Shown piece by piece: positions 7,951 to 17,421 of a DNA stretch of 59,079 nucleotides (its first letter is position 1; each line of letters opens with the position of its first letter). The translations under genes were made by a program, and so were the position numbers. The stretch comes from Granulicatella sp041433555 (GTDB taxonomy: Bacteria > Bacillota > Bacilli > Lactobacillales > Aerococcaceae), in contig NZ_JAPWBR010000012.1 of assembly GCF_041433555.1 (NCBI RefSeq), positions 1 through 59,079 of the forward strand. Reading direction: 5' to 3'. The notes beneath the pieces are model-generated. The model ran no database searches. It was not told the origin of the DNA and was given only the letters and a program-made list of their open reading frames with translations.

Positions 7951-8258
7951 AATCTGTATTAGTTTTAAAAAAAATCTGTACTAATTTTAAGAAAAACCAC
8001 AGTGGATATGTTGAAAACAAATGAAAACACTAGATGTGGTATTCACGATTTGTTCATATTTGAATTGTCAGAGTTTTGAGTAATCAATTCACAAGTAAAA
8101 TGTAACCTAATTGTAATGGAAGTAAAGTAGAAATAGTTGGAAAATCCAATTGAATATGGTAATATGTTTAGCTGAATAAGGGTAAAAATTATTTCCTGTT
8201 CGGTGAAAATTCACAAATTATCGAAGTTAAAAAATAATCAAAAGGAAAGAGGTATAAG
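7951..8258 (+). promoter_or_regulatory. Long leader region and promoter of the first CshA-like adhesin
   Basis: No gene seen. TTGGAA (8137-8142), 17-nt spacer and TAATAT (8160-8165) make a good promoter, predicting a ~85-nt untranslated leader ending in AAAGGAAAGAGG before the ATG at 8259. The upstream 180 nt are AT-rich with no clear terminator for the carboxypeptidase gene. Confidence 0.55.
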
Positions 8259-11200
8259 ATGTTTAGTTCAAAAAATATTCAAATGAATGAACGTAAAAAT
8301 CGTTCAAAAGTAACACGTTACGCAATCAAGAAATTAAGCATGGGAACAGCTTCAGTAGCTGTTGCATTAGGTTTCATGTTTGTACAAGGGCAAACAATTG
8401 TACACGCGGACACTGTTGAAGCAACATCAGCAGAAACAACAGCAAAACCTGCAGAAGAGAAGAAAGATACGGTCGAAGACGACAAAGCAGTTTATGAAGT
8501 TGCCGTAGAAAAACCAGAAGCAACTACTGCAGCTGAAGGAGTAACTCCAGCAGAAAAAACTGAAGAAACAACTGCGGCAGCTGAAAAGAAAGAAGAAACA
8601 ACAGCCGCAACAGAGAAAGCAGAAGAAACAACTGCTGCTCCAGAGAAAAAAGAAGAAACTACAGTAGCTGAAGAAAACAAACCACGTACGCGTTCAAGAC
8701 GTGCAGTTGCTGAAGGTGAAGCTACACCTGCATCTGATGATACTGTTGGAGAAGACGTTGTAGACGCAACTTCTACTCCTAAAGTAGAAAAACCAGGTTT
8801 TACACCAAAAATTTTAGCAGAACAATTATTAAAACAAGTTTCATGGTTAGACTTTGGTGATAAAGCAAACTGGACTGGCGCTGAAACAACAGCGGATGGC
8901 AAATTAGCCCTTCAAGTGGGTGCTACTTATACGAAAGAAGTAATGCCTGGTTATGTTGTAAAAATTAAAGTGAAATCTTTAAAACCATTCCAAGCAACAG
9001 AAATTTATAAAAAACGTTTGGAAGAGCGAGGCGCTACAGACGAAGAAAAAGCGACTTACGATCCAAACGCTAAAAATGGTTATATCAACTCTATTGGTGA
9101 TGCAACAACAAGAAAGGCTTTTAATAATAAAGAAGAAGCACGCGTAATTGCCGACCCTCAAAACCGTTGGACTGAAATTCGTTCAGAAGGAATTGATACA
9201 GGAACGAAGAGTACAACGATTTCTTCAGAATTCAACGGTGGAAATATCGGTGTTCAATTTGATATTTCAGCAACTTATAAAGGAAAAGCAGTAAAACCAG
9301 CAATCGTTATGGCCGATGGTGAGTCAGCTAACCCAGGTGAGTTAGTACTCTTCACTACAAACGGTTCAGGCTGGCAACATGTTGGGGAATGGTTAAAAAA
9401 TAATAATAAGAATACGAAAAACTATGTTCCTCAAGATACAGCAGATCTATTTGACCCATCAAAAAATTACGGTAGTGTAAACGTTGATGGAGCTAACATT
9501 AGTGCACTTAACTTAAACCTTTTACGTAGAGCAACTGCTGTGGGTGAAGAAGGTAAAACTGTAGCATGGAAATACTATGGAAGTGCAGACTTGAAGACAG
9601 GTGGTTTAGGAACAGGCGTATTTGGTCCTAACGTTTCTGCAAGCAGGATTGCAGTACCAATCGTAATGACACGTGGTGCTTCAGAAGTTGGTTTATATAT
9701 CGCATCTTCAGGTAAACAATCTGCAATGCTTGGTTTCTTACCGTTAGATGAAGGGGATGCACCTGATTCATACGGAATCGCAACTCACGCGATGAACCAA
9801 GTCAATGGGGTAACAGGCGCTGCCGTTAACCAACCATACTTTGGAGATACTCGTCCAGATATGGATGAAAACTTAGAGCGTACAGACTGGAAAGGTGACG
9901 ATAAGGACGGTACAGGCGATGAAGGTATCGACCAAATCTTACCAACAGACTTAAAAGGCAACACAAACGGAATGATCGCATTAGCTCGTACACGTCCAGG
10001 TAACTACACGTTAACAGTCCAAGCAAACACTGGTGGAGCTCCTGAAGCTTATGTTTATGGATGGGTTGACTTTAACCAAAATGGTAAATTTGACGAAAAC
10101 GAACGCTCTGAAAAAGCAACAATCACTAAAGATGGTAACGTAACACTAGAATTCAACAACGGACCAATCCTAAACGATCTTCAATTAGATAAATTAGGAG
10201 TGCGTGTTCGTACTTCAACTTATGCTCCAGATATTGAAAGCCCAACAGGAATGTCAATGTCAGGGGAAGTAGAAGACTTCGAAACACAAGTAATCTTCCC
10301 ACCAAAAGGAAGCAAAAAAGAAACTACAAATCTACAAGGCGTGAAACAAACTGCAACAGTGGAATTCACAGCTCAAGGTAAACAACGTTACTCAAGAACT
10401 GAAGATGCAGTGATTGATGAAACAGTTGCACCATTTATCGTAGATGAACAAGGTAACAAAGTGGATTTAGACGCTGAAGGATTTTATGTAGTACCAGGTG
10501 AAGGTAAATACCGTGTAACAGGTGCTGGTAAAGACGTTCAAGTGGAATTCATTCCAGAAAACGGCTTTGTTGGAACTGCAGCAGGTATCACAATTCGTCG
10601 TCTTGACAACAATGCTGTAGATACTGGTTGGAATACAAAAGATAATTCTCAACCTGTTATCAGTGACCAAACAAACACAATGGATGGTCGTTACATCCCA
10701 ACAGTAACTCCATTGTCTGAAGAAGTAACTACAGAAGATTTACAAGGGTTAGAACACGACAAAAAACTTACATTTACAAATGGGTCAGGCGAAGTAAAAC
10801 CTTCTGCTACAACACCAATGGTTATTGTGAATCCGGAAACGGGTGTTCTCATTGGTAATGAAGCTCCAGCGATGAAGGATGGTAAGGTAGTTGGATTATA
10901 TGAGATTGATCCAATAAATGGAACGGTGAAATTTACGCCAAATAAAGACTTTATTGGAACTCCAGATCCAATTTTAATCCAAGTTGTGGATGAAGCTTCT
11001 GGCCGTTCTTTAGCCGGAATTAAATACACACCAACTGTAAATCCTGTAACTCCAGTAGGTGAAAACAAAGAAACAACTGGTAAACAAGGACAACCACAAT
11101 CTGACACAGTAACATTTAAACAACAATCTGGTGCAGAAGAAAAAATCCCTATGGTTGTGAACGCTGAAAACCCAGCTAAATTCATTGACCCAGCAACTGG

Positions 11201-13271
11201 TGAACCAACAGATGCGACTGAATTACCAGCAATGAAAGATGGTAAACAAGTAGGTACGTACACAATTGACCCAGCGACTGGTAAAGTGACATTCATACCA
11301 AACAAAGACTTCGTGGGAACTCCAGATGCAATCACTGTTCAAGCAAAAGATGCAAACGGAACTCCAGCGACAGCAACTTACACGCCAACAGTTACTCCAG
11401 TAACTCCAACTGGTGAAGATAAGACTACAACTGGTAAACAAGGACAAGTTCAAAAAGAAACTGTTAAATTCACTGAAGGCGACTCTGAAGTACCAATGAA
11501 GATTGATGCTGATCAACCAGCTAAATTCATTGACCCAGCTACAGGCGAACCAACAGATGCGACTGAATTACCAGCGATGAAAGATGGCAAACAAGTAGGT
11601 ACTTACAAACTTGATCCATTAACAGGTGAAGTAACATTCACACCAAACAAAGACTTTGTTGGAACTCCAGATGGAATTACTGTTCAAGCAAAAGATGCGA
11701 ACGGAACTCCAGCGACAGCTAAGTACACACCTACTGTAACAGCTGTAACTCCAACAGCAGAAGATGTGACATCAACAGGTAAACAAGGACAAACTCAAAA
11801 AGAAACTCCTAAGTTTACAGAAGGCGACTCTGATGTGCCAATGAAGATCGATGCTGAACAACCAGCTAAATTCATTGACCCTGCAACAGGTGAACCAACA
11901 GATGAAACAACATTACCAGCGATGAAAGATGGTAAACAAGTTGGTACTTACACAATTGATCCAACTACTGGTGAAGTAACATTCACACCAAACAAAGATT
12001 TTGTTGGAACTCCAGATGCAATCACTGTTCAAGCAAAAGACGCGAACGGAACAGCTGTAACAGCAACTTACACACCAACAGTTACACCAGTAACTCCAAC
12101 AGGTGAAGATGTTGAATCAACAGGTAAACAAGGTCAAGAACAAAAACAAACACCTAAGTTCACTGAAGGTGACGAAGTAGCTCCGATTACAATTAACGCT
12201 GATCAACCAGCTAAATTCATCGACCCAGCTACAGGCGAACCAACAGATGCAACTGAATTACCAGCAATGAAAGATGGTAAACAAGTTGGTACTTACAAAC
12301 TTGATCCATTAACAGGTGAAGTAACATTCACGCCTAATAAAGATTTCGTAGGAACTCCAGATGGAATTACTGTTCAAGCGAAAGACGCGAACGGAACTCC
12401 AGCAACTGCGAAATACACACCAACTGTTACTCCAGTAACTCCAACCTCAGAAGATGTGGAATCAACTGGTAAACAAGGACAAAAACAAAAACAAACACCT
12501 AAGTTCACTGAAGGTGACCCAGTAGCACCAATCACAATTAATGCTGATCAACCAGCTAAATTCATTGATCCAACTACAGGCGAACCAACAGATGCGACTG
12601 AATTACCAGCGATGAAAGATGGTAAACAAGTGGGTACTTACACAATCGATCCAACAACTGGTGAAGTAACATTTACACCGAATAAAGACTTTGTTGGAAC
12701 TCCAGATGGAATTACTGTTCAAGCAAAAGACGCAAACGGAACTCCAGTAACAGCTAAGTACACACCAACAGTTACTCCAGTAACACCAACTGCAGAAGAT
12801 GCAGAAACTACTGACGTTCAAGGTAAGACACAAACAGCGAAACCTAAATTCACTGAAGGTGACTCTGATGTGCCACTTGATGACACAGTACCTGCAACAT
12901 TCGAAGATGGATCAACTACGAAAGTGATTCCTGGTGTAGGAACATTTACAGTAGCTCCAGACGGAACAATCACATTTGTTCCAGAACCAAACTTTACTGG
13001 TGTTGCTCCAGCTGTAACAATTCAACGTGTTGACGTGAACGGTACAGTTGTGAAAGCAAACTATGTTGCAACAGTTACACCAGCTCCTGCTAAACCAGTA
13101 GAAGTTGAACCAACTACAACAACACCAGAACCAGCTAAACCACAACAAGAATTACCAAACGCTGGTACAAGCGATGAATATGGAGTATTTAGTGCAGCAG
13201 CATTAAGTATCCTAGCATCAGTAGGTTTAGTAGCTACATCTCGTAAAAAAGATGAAGAGCAAGAAGCTTAA
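8259..13271 (+). CDS. CshA-like fibrillar surface adhesin with LPNAG sorting signal
   Basis: 1670 aa. The YSIRK-type signal (YAIKKLSMGTASVAVA, residues 21-36) directs secretion, usually at the septum. Then come an Ala/Glu/Thr/Lys-rich low-complexity segment (~50-165), a CshA-type non-repetitive region (~170-580), a GEVED domain (YGWVDFNQNG near 600, SGEVEDFE near 668) and eight CshA fibril repeats (~680-1600) with the signature FTPNKDF.GTPD. The C-terminus has a membrane helix, RKK tail and LPNAG at 1632-1636. In Streptococcus gordonii CshA builds fibrils that bind fibronectin; a similar adhesive role is inferred. LPNAG has Ala in place of the usual Thr, so sortase use is uncertain. A paralog follows at 13417. 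Monocistronic, with own promoter and terminator. Confidence 0.92.
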   Translation: MFSSKNIQMNERKNRSKVTRYAIKKLSMGTASVAVALGFMFVQGQTIVHADTVEATSAETTAKPAEEKKDTVEDDKAVYEVAVEKPEATTAAEGVTPAEKTEETTAAAEKKEETTAATEKAEETTAAPEKKEETTVAEENKPRTRSRRAVAEGEATPASDDTVGEDVVDATSTPKVEKPGFTPKILAEQLLKQVSWLDFGDKANWTGAETTADGKLALQVGATYTKEVMPGYVVKIKVKSLKPFQATEIYKKRLEERGATDEEKATYDPNAKNGYINSIGDATTRKAFNNKEEARVIADPQNRWTEIRSEGIDTGTKSTTISSEFNGGNIGVQFDISATYKGKAVKPAIVMADGESANPGELVLFTTNGSGWQHVGEWLKNNNKNTKNYVPQDTADLFDPSKNYGSVNVDGANISALNLNLLRRATAVGEEGKTVAWKYYGSADLKTGGLGTGVFGPNVSASRIAVPIVMTRGASEVGLYIASSGKQSAMLGFLPLDEGDAPDSYGIATHAMNQVNGVTGAAVNQPYFGDTRPDMDENLERTDWKGDDKDGTGDEGIDQILPTDLKGNTNGMIALARTRPGNYTLTVQANTGGAPEAYVYGWVDFNQNGKFDENERSEKATITKDGNVTLEFNNGPILNDLQLDKLGVRVRTSTYAPDIESPTGMSMSGEVEDFETQVIFPPKGSKKETTNLQGVKQTATVEFTAQGKQRYSRTEDAVIDETVAPFIVDEQGNKVDLDAEGFYVVPGEGKYRVTGAGKDVQVEFIPENGFVGTAAGITIRRLDNNAVDTGWNTKDNSQPVISDQTNTMDGRYIPTVTPLSEEVTTEDLQGLEHDKKLTFTNGSGEVKPSATTPMVIVNPETGVLIGNEAPAMKDGKVVGLYEIDPINGTVKFTPNKDFIGTPDPILIQVVDEASGRSLAGIKYTPTVNPVTPVGENKETTGKQGQPQSDTVTFKQQSGAEEKIPMVVNAENPAKFIDPATGEPTDATELPAMKDGKQVGTYTIDPATGKVTFIPNKDFVGTPDAITVQAKDANGTPATATYTPTVTPVTPTGEDKTTTGKQGQVQKETVKFTEGDSEVPMKIDADQPAKFIDPATGEPTDATELPAMKDGKQVGTYKLDPLTGEVTFTPNKDFVGTPDGITVQAKDANGTPATAKYTPTVTAVTPTAEDVTSTGKQGQTQKETPKFTEGDSDVPMKIDAEQPAKFIDPATGEPTDETTLPAMKDGKQVGTYTIDPTTGEVTFTPNKDFVGTPDAITVQAKDANGTAVTATYTPTVTPVTPTGEDVESTGKQGQEQKQTPKFTEGDEVAPITINADQPAKFIDPATGEPTDATELPAMKDGKQVGTYKLDPLTGEVTFTPNKDFVGTPDGITVQAKDANGTPATAKYTPTVTPVTPTSEDVESTGKQGQKQKQTPKFTEGDPVAPITINADQPAKFIDPTTGEPTDATELPAMKDGKQVGTYTIDPTTGEVTFTPNKDFVGTPDGITVQAKDANGTPVTAKYTPTVTPVTPTAEDAETTDVQGKTQTAKPKFTEGDSDVPLDDTVPATFEDGSTTKVIPGVGTFTVAPDGTITFVPEPNFTGVAPAVTIQRVDVNGTVVKANYVATVTPAPAKPVEVEPTTTTPEPAKPQQELPNAGTSDEYGVFSAAALSILASVGLVATSRKKDEEQEA
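11058..12791 (+). repeat. Tandem DNA repeats encoding CshA repeats 3-7
   Basis: Five in-frame repeats begin at 11058, 11412, 11757, 12102 and 12447; the first is 354 bp and the next four exactly 345 bp. They encode near-identical 115-aa modules (GKQGQ.Q, then DQPAKFIDPATGEPTD, then MKDGKQVGTY). High DNA similarity makes copy-number change by recombination likely. A diverged eighth repeat starts at 12792. Confidence 0.9.
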
Positions 13272-13290
13272 TTTAAAACATTAAGAACGT

Positions 13291-13327
13291 CATGGGACTA
13301 GGGCAACCTAGCCCCATGTTTTTTTAG
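13291..13327 (+). terminator. Terminator of first adhesin gene
   Basis: CATGGGACTAGG-gcaa-CCTAGCCCCATG followed by a run of T. Confidence 0.92.
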
Positions 13328-13336
13328 TAAAATAAA

Positions 13337-13365
13337 TTGTAGAAATGCGTTGAATACGATAAAAT
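13337..13365 (+). promoter_or_regulatory. Promoter of second CshA-like gene
   Basis: TTGTAG (13337-13342), 17-nt spacer, TAAAAT (13360-13365); AAGGAAGGAGG precedes the ATG at 13417. Confidence 0.6.
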
Positions 13366-13416
13366 TAAGAGATTAAGTCACTCAAATTTGAAAGAATAAA
13401 AAGGAAGGAGGTAGCT

Positions 13417-16400
13417 ATGTTTAGTTCGAAAAACACTCAGATGAATGAGCGTAAAAATCGTTCGAAAGTAACGCTTTATGCGATTAAAAAACTCAGCATG
13501 GGAACAGCTTCTGTGGCGGTCGCATTAGGCTTTTTATTTGTGCAAGGACAAAGCGTTGTTTTAGCCGATACGGTTGAAACGACTCAAAGTACTACTGAGG
13601 CAAAAGCAGAGGAAACATCTAAAAAAGTAGAAGCAACCACTGAAGAAACAACAACTACCTCTGAGGAACAAGCGCCTCGTACTCGTACAAGACGCGAAGC
13701 TGGGGACGCTCCAGCAGCAACTTCTCCAGTTGGGACGGATGTTGAAGATGCTACGGCTACTCCTAAAGTTACAAAACCTGGTTTTACTAAGGAATTATCC
13801 CAAGAAGAATTGCTTAGCCAGGCAAGTTGGATTGATTTTGGTGACGTGGCGAACTGGAGTGGAACTACGACTACTTCAACAGGGCAATTAGCCTTACAAG
13901 AAGGGTCAACGTATACAAAAGAAATTAGTCCAGGATATGTCGTGACGGTTCGCGTGAAGTCGCTTAAACCATTTAACGCAACGGAAATCTACAAGAAGAG
14001 ACTCGAAGCACAAGGGGCAACGGCGGCTGAAAAAAATACCTATGATCCAAACGCGAAAAATGGATATATGAATAGTGCGGAAAGTGCAGATGGGAAACGT
14101 GAATTCAAGGCGGGAAAAGAAGCACTGATTGTCGGCGAACCACAAGACGCGTGGAGTGAAATTTATAATTCAGGAATCGATACTGGCGAAAAGAGAACAA
14201 CGATTACGACGCAATATGAAGGCGGAAATGTCGGAGTTCAATTCGAGATTACAGGAACGTATAAAGGAAAAACGGTCAAACCAACTGTTCTTATGACAGA
14301 GGGAGATTCGTCTAATCTAGGGGAGTTGTCTCTTTACACAACTAACGGAACGGGTTGGCAGCATTTTGCAGAATGGTATAAATACGATAGCCCTTATACG
14401 CTGAATTATTTCCCACAAGATACAAAAGATTTATTCGATCCGAATAAAAAAGTCATCGGATTCAGACCACTGCCGATTAATGGAGTAAACTACCACAGTG
14501 GAGAGTTGGCGGCGATTCGTGAGGCTACACAGGTCGGGCCAGATAAGAAACCTGTCGCGTGGAAATACTACGGAAGTCCTGACCAAAAAACAGGCGGACT
14601 TGGAACAGGTGTATTTGGACCGAACCTTTCTGCCGGAATGGTAGCTGTACCGATTGTCATGACGCAAGGAGCTACAGAAGTGAGTCTGTATATGGCATCG
14701 GCAAGTAAACAGTCTGCCATGATTGGATTCTTACCATTTGACGAAAGTGATGCTCCTGAAAGTTATGGGAAAGCGACACATAGTATTAACCAAGTTCACA
14801 ATGTGACAGGGGAAGATGTAAAGCAACCGTATCTTGGAGATACACGTCCGGATGTCGATGAAAATGTCGACCGTACGAACTGGAAAGGCGACGATGCAGA
14901 AGGTTCTGCGGATGAAGGCATTGATCAAATACTTCCAGCGGACCTTAAGGGGAAAACAAACGGTATTTTAGTGTTAGACCGTACAAATACAGGCGATTTA
15001 ACCATGTCCGTTGAGGCACATACAGGTGGAGCAGACGAAGCAACATTATATGGATGGGTAGATTTTAACGGAAATGGGACTTTTGATGAGGACGAGCGCT
15101 CTGAAAAATTAACGATAAATGGAGATGGCACGGCTACTCTTGTATTTAAAGATGCTTTCAAAAAAGTGAATGCATCGCTGAGTGAACTGGGTGCACGTGT
15201 GCGTATCGCAAAAGACGCCACTCAAATTGAGAAGCCAACAGGGATGGCCTTGTCAGGTGAAGTGGAAGATTTCGAAGTACATTTAACCTTCTTACCAAAA
15301 GGAAGTAAGACGGAAACGGATGGACTACAAGGAATTCCGCAAACGGGAACAGTGGTCTTCACCCCAAGCGGAAAACAACGCTATTCACTAACCGACGATG
15401 CGACTATCGACGAAACAATCGAACCAGTCATTGTTGATGAGACGGGTGCCAAAGGAGCGCTTGACGCGGAAGGGTACTATGTGGTGGCTGGCGAAGGGAA
15501 ATACAAAGTCACGGGAGCAGGAAAAGATGTGACCGTTACATTTATTCCAGAAGCTGGATTTGTCGGGACAGGCAAAGGAATCACGATTCGTCGAACGGAC
15601 GATAATGGAAATGATACCGGATGGACGCCAGTGAGCGCGAATGAGACAATCGTAAGCGACCAAACAGGGACCATGGACGGACGGTATATTCCAACGGTTG
15701 TCCCAATGTCAAAAGAACTCACGAGTACAAAGGTACAAGGGCTCGTCCACGTGGAAACACCGAAGTTCGAAGGTAAGGATGGAGCTGTTACACCGTCAAG
15801 CGAGAAGCCAATGGTCTTAGTAGATCCAAAGACTGGAAAGGCGCTTGGTGCGAGTGCTCTAGCAATGAAAGATGGAAAAGAGGTTGGAACGTACACGGTC
15901 GATGAAGCGACAGGAAAAGTAACGTTTACACCGAATAAAGACTTCACAGGAATAGCAGACCCAATCGTTGTTCAGGTGATTGAAAAAGCAACAGGAAAAG
16001 CTATTGCTGGCTTGAAATATACGCCAACGGTTACGCCTGTGACACCAACCGGAGAAGACGTAACGTCTACAGGTAAACAAGGAAAAGTCCAAACGGGAAC
16101 ACCGAAGTTTACTGAAGGCGATGCGGAAGTTCCGTTGAAAGTGGACGCAGACCAACCAGCGAAATTCGTGGTAAATGGGACGGCAGTAGAAGACACAACG
16201 ATTGACGCAACTAAAGAGGGTGCTAAAGTTGGGACGTATACGATTAATCCATTATCAGGTGAAGTAACCTTCACACCGAATAAAGATTTCGTAGGAACGC
16301 CAGATGCGGTGAGCGTTCAAGTCAAAGACGAGAATGGCACTAGTGTAACGGCGAAGTACACACCAACTGTAACGGCAGTGACACCAACGGGAGAAGATGT

Positions 16401-17304
16401 GACTTCGACTGGTAAACAAGGAAAAGTTCAAACGGGAACGCCGAAGTTTACAGAAGGGGATGAAGAAGTACCATTGAAAGTAGACGCCGACCAACCAGCC
16501 AAATTCGTGGTGAATGGTTCTGCAGTAGATGATACAACGATTGACGCTCTGAAAGAGGGCACCAAAGTTGGGACTTATACGATTGACCCATTAACAGGCG
16601 AAGTAACGTTCACACCTAATAAAGATTTTGTAGGGACACCAGATGCGGTAACCGTTCAAGTCAAAGACGAGAATGGAACTACTGTGACAGCGAAGTACAC
16701 ACCAACTGTAACGGCAGTGACGCCAACAGGAGAAGATGTGACTTCGACGGACGTTCAAGGGAAGACACAAACTGGCAAGCCAATCTTTACAGAAGGGGAT
16801 GCGGAAGTGCCACTAGATGATAGCATACCAGCTACCTTCGAAGATGGAACGACTGAGAAAGTCATTGCAGGTGTTGGGACATTTACCGTAGCAGCGGACG
16901 GAACGATTACCTTTGTTCCAGAAGCAAGCTTTACAGGAGAAGCTCCAGCGGTCACAGTCCAACGAGTGGATATGAATGGGACCGTTGCAAAAGCAAGCTA
17001 CACAGCAACAGTGACGCCGGCTCCAGTAGATCCCGTTAAACCTGAGGAACCAACGAAACCAGGAAATCCTGCGCAACCTGAAGAACCTACTAAACCAGCT
17101 GAACCTGCTAAACCAGTGGTGACAGAACCAGAAGCTCACAAGCAAATGGTTGTAGCACCAGCTATTGAAAAAACAACTCAAACAGAATTACCAAATACGG
17201 GTACAACGGATGAGTTTGCAATCTTCAATGCAGCAGCTCTTAGCATTTTAGCTTCATTAGGCCTTGTTGCGGCTTCTCGTAAAAAAGAAGAACAAGAAGC
17301 ATAA
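13417..17304 (+). CDS. CshA-like fibrillar surface adhesin with LPNTG anchor
   Basis: 1295 aa, a paralog of the gene at 8259 over its full length. It has the same YSIRK-type signal (YAIKKLSMGTASVAVA), a shorter Thr/Glu-rich segment, the CshA-type region, a GEVED domain (YGWVDFNGNG, SGEVEDFE) and five CshA repeats instead of eight. Two of them (from 16051 and 16390) are each exactly 339 bp; their middle segment (VVNGTAVEDTTID) differs from the FIDPATGEPTD of the first protein. A Pro/Glu/Lys-rich wall-spanning stretch precedes canonical LPNTG (1258-1262), a membrane helix and a basic tail. Covalent attachment to peptidoglycan by sortase A is expected. Codon use differs from the first copy (more GC-ending codons), so the pair is old or was acquired separately. 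Confidence 0.92.
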   Translation: MFSSKNTQMNERKNRSKVTLYAIKKLSMGTASVAVALGFLFVQGQSVVLADTVETTQSTTEAKAEETSKKVEATTEETTTTSEEQAPRTRTRREAGDAPAATSPVGTDVEDATATPKVTKPGFTKELSQEELLSQASWIDFGDVANWSGTTTTSTGQLALQEGSTYTKEISPGYVVTVRVKSLKPFNATEIYKKRLEAQGATAAEKNTYDPNAKNGYMNSAESADGKREFKAGKEALIVGEPQDAWSEIYNSGIDTGEKRTTITTQYEGGNVGVQFEITGTYKGKTVKPTVLMTEGDSSNLGELSLYTTNGTGWQHFAEWYKYDSPYTLNYFPQDTKDLFDPNKKVIGFRPLPINGVNYHSGELAAIREATQVGPDKKPVAWKYYGSPDQKTGGLGTGVFGPNLSAGMVAVPIVMTQGATEVSLYMASASKQSAMIGFLPFDESDAPESYGKATHSINQVHNVTGEDVKQPYLGDTRPDVDENVDRTNWKGDDAEGSADEGIDQILPADLKGKTNGILVLDRTNTGDLTMSVEAHTGGADEATLYGWVDFNGNGTFDEDERSEKLTINGDGTATLVFKDAFKKVNASLSELGARVRIAKDATQIEKPTGMALSGEVEDFEVHLTFLPKGSKTETDGLQGIPQTGTVVFTPSGKQRYSLTDDATIDETIEPVIVDETGAKGALDAEGYYVVAGEGKYKVTGAGKDVTVTFIPEAGFVGTGKGITIRRTDDNGNDTGWTPVSANETIVSDQTGTMDGRYIPTVVPMSKELTSTKVQGLVHVETPKFEGKDGAVTPSSEKPMVLVDPKTGKALGASALAMKDGKEVGTYTVDEATGKVTFTPNKDFTGIADPIVVQVIEKATGKAIAGLKYTPTVTPVTPTGEDVTSTGKQGKVQTGTPKFTEGDAEVPLKVDADQPAKFVVNGTAVEDTTIDATKEGAKVGTYTINPLSGEVTFTPNKDFVGTPDAVSVQVKDENGTSVTAKYTPTVTAVTPTGEDVTSTGKQGKVQTGTPKFTEGDEEVPLKVDADQPAKFVVNGSAVDDTTIDALKEGTKVGTYTIDPLTGEVTFTPNKDFVGTPDAVTVQVKDENGTTVTAKYTPTVTAVTPTGEDVTSTDVQGKTQTGKPIFTEGDAEVPLDDSIPATFEDGTTEKVIAGVGTFTVAADGTITFVPEASFTGEAPAVTVQRVDMNGTVAKASYTATVTPAPVDPVKPEEPTKPGNPAQPEEPTKPAEPAKPVVTEPEAHKQMVVAPAIEKTTQTELPNTGTTDEFAIFNAAALSILASLGLVAASRKKEEQEA

Positions 17305-17319
17305 TCCATAAACAATACA

Positions 17320-17356
17320 AAGCGTGAGACTAGAATTCCTAGTGTCACGCTTTTTT
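17320..17356 (+). terminator. Terminator of second adhesin gene
   Basis: AAGCGTGAGACTAG-aatt-CCTAGTGTCACGCTT then T run. Confidence 0.9.
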
Positions 17357-17360
17357 GGCG

Positions 17361-17389
17361 TTGCAAAACTTTCAATATCAGAGTAGACT
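17361..17389 (+). promoter_or_regulatory. Promoter of the S9 peptidase gene
   Basis: TTGCAA (17361-17366), 17-nt spacer, TAGACT (17384-17389), AAAAGGAG before the start codon. Confidence 0.7.
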
Positions 17390-17421
17390 AGAAAGGTACA
17401 CACTGAAAAGGAGTGATTTGA

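Noticed and set aside
8492..17181. Many long open frames on the strand opposite the two adhesin genes (for example 10691-11335 and 15477-15947)
   Set aside because: They mirror the repetitive, stop-poor codon pattern of the adhesins, have Cys/Trp/Ser-rich low-complexity products and no ribosome binding sites.
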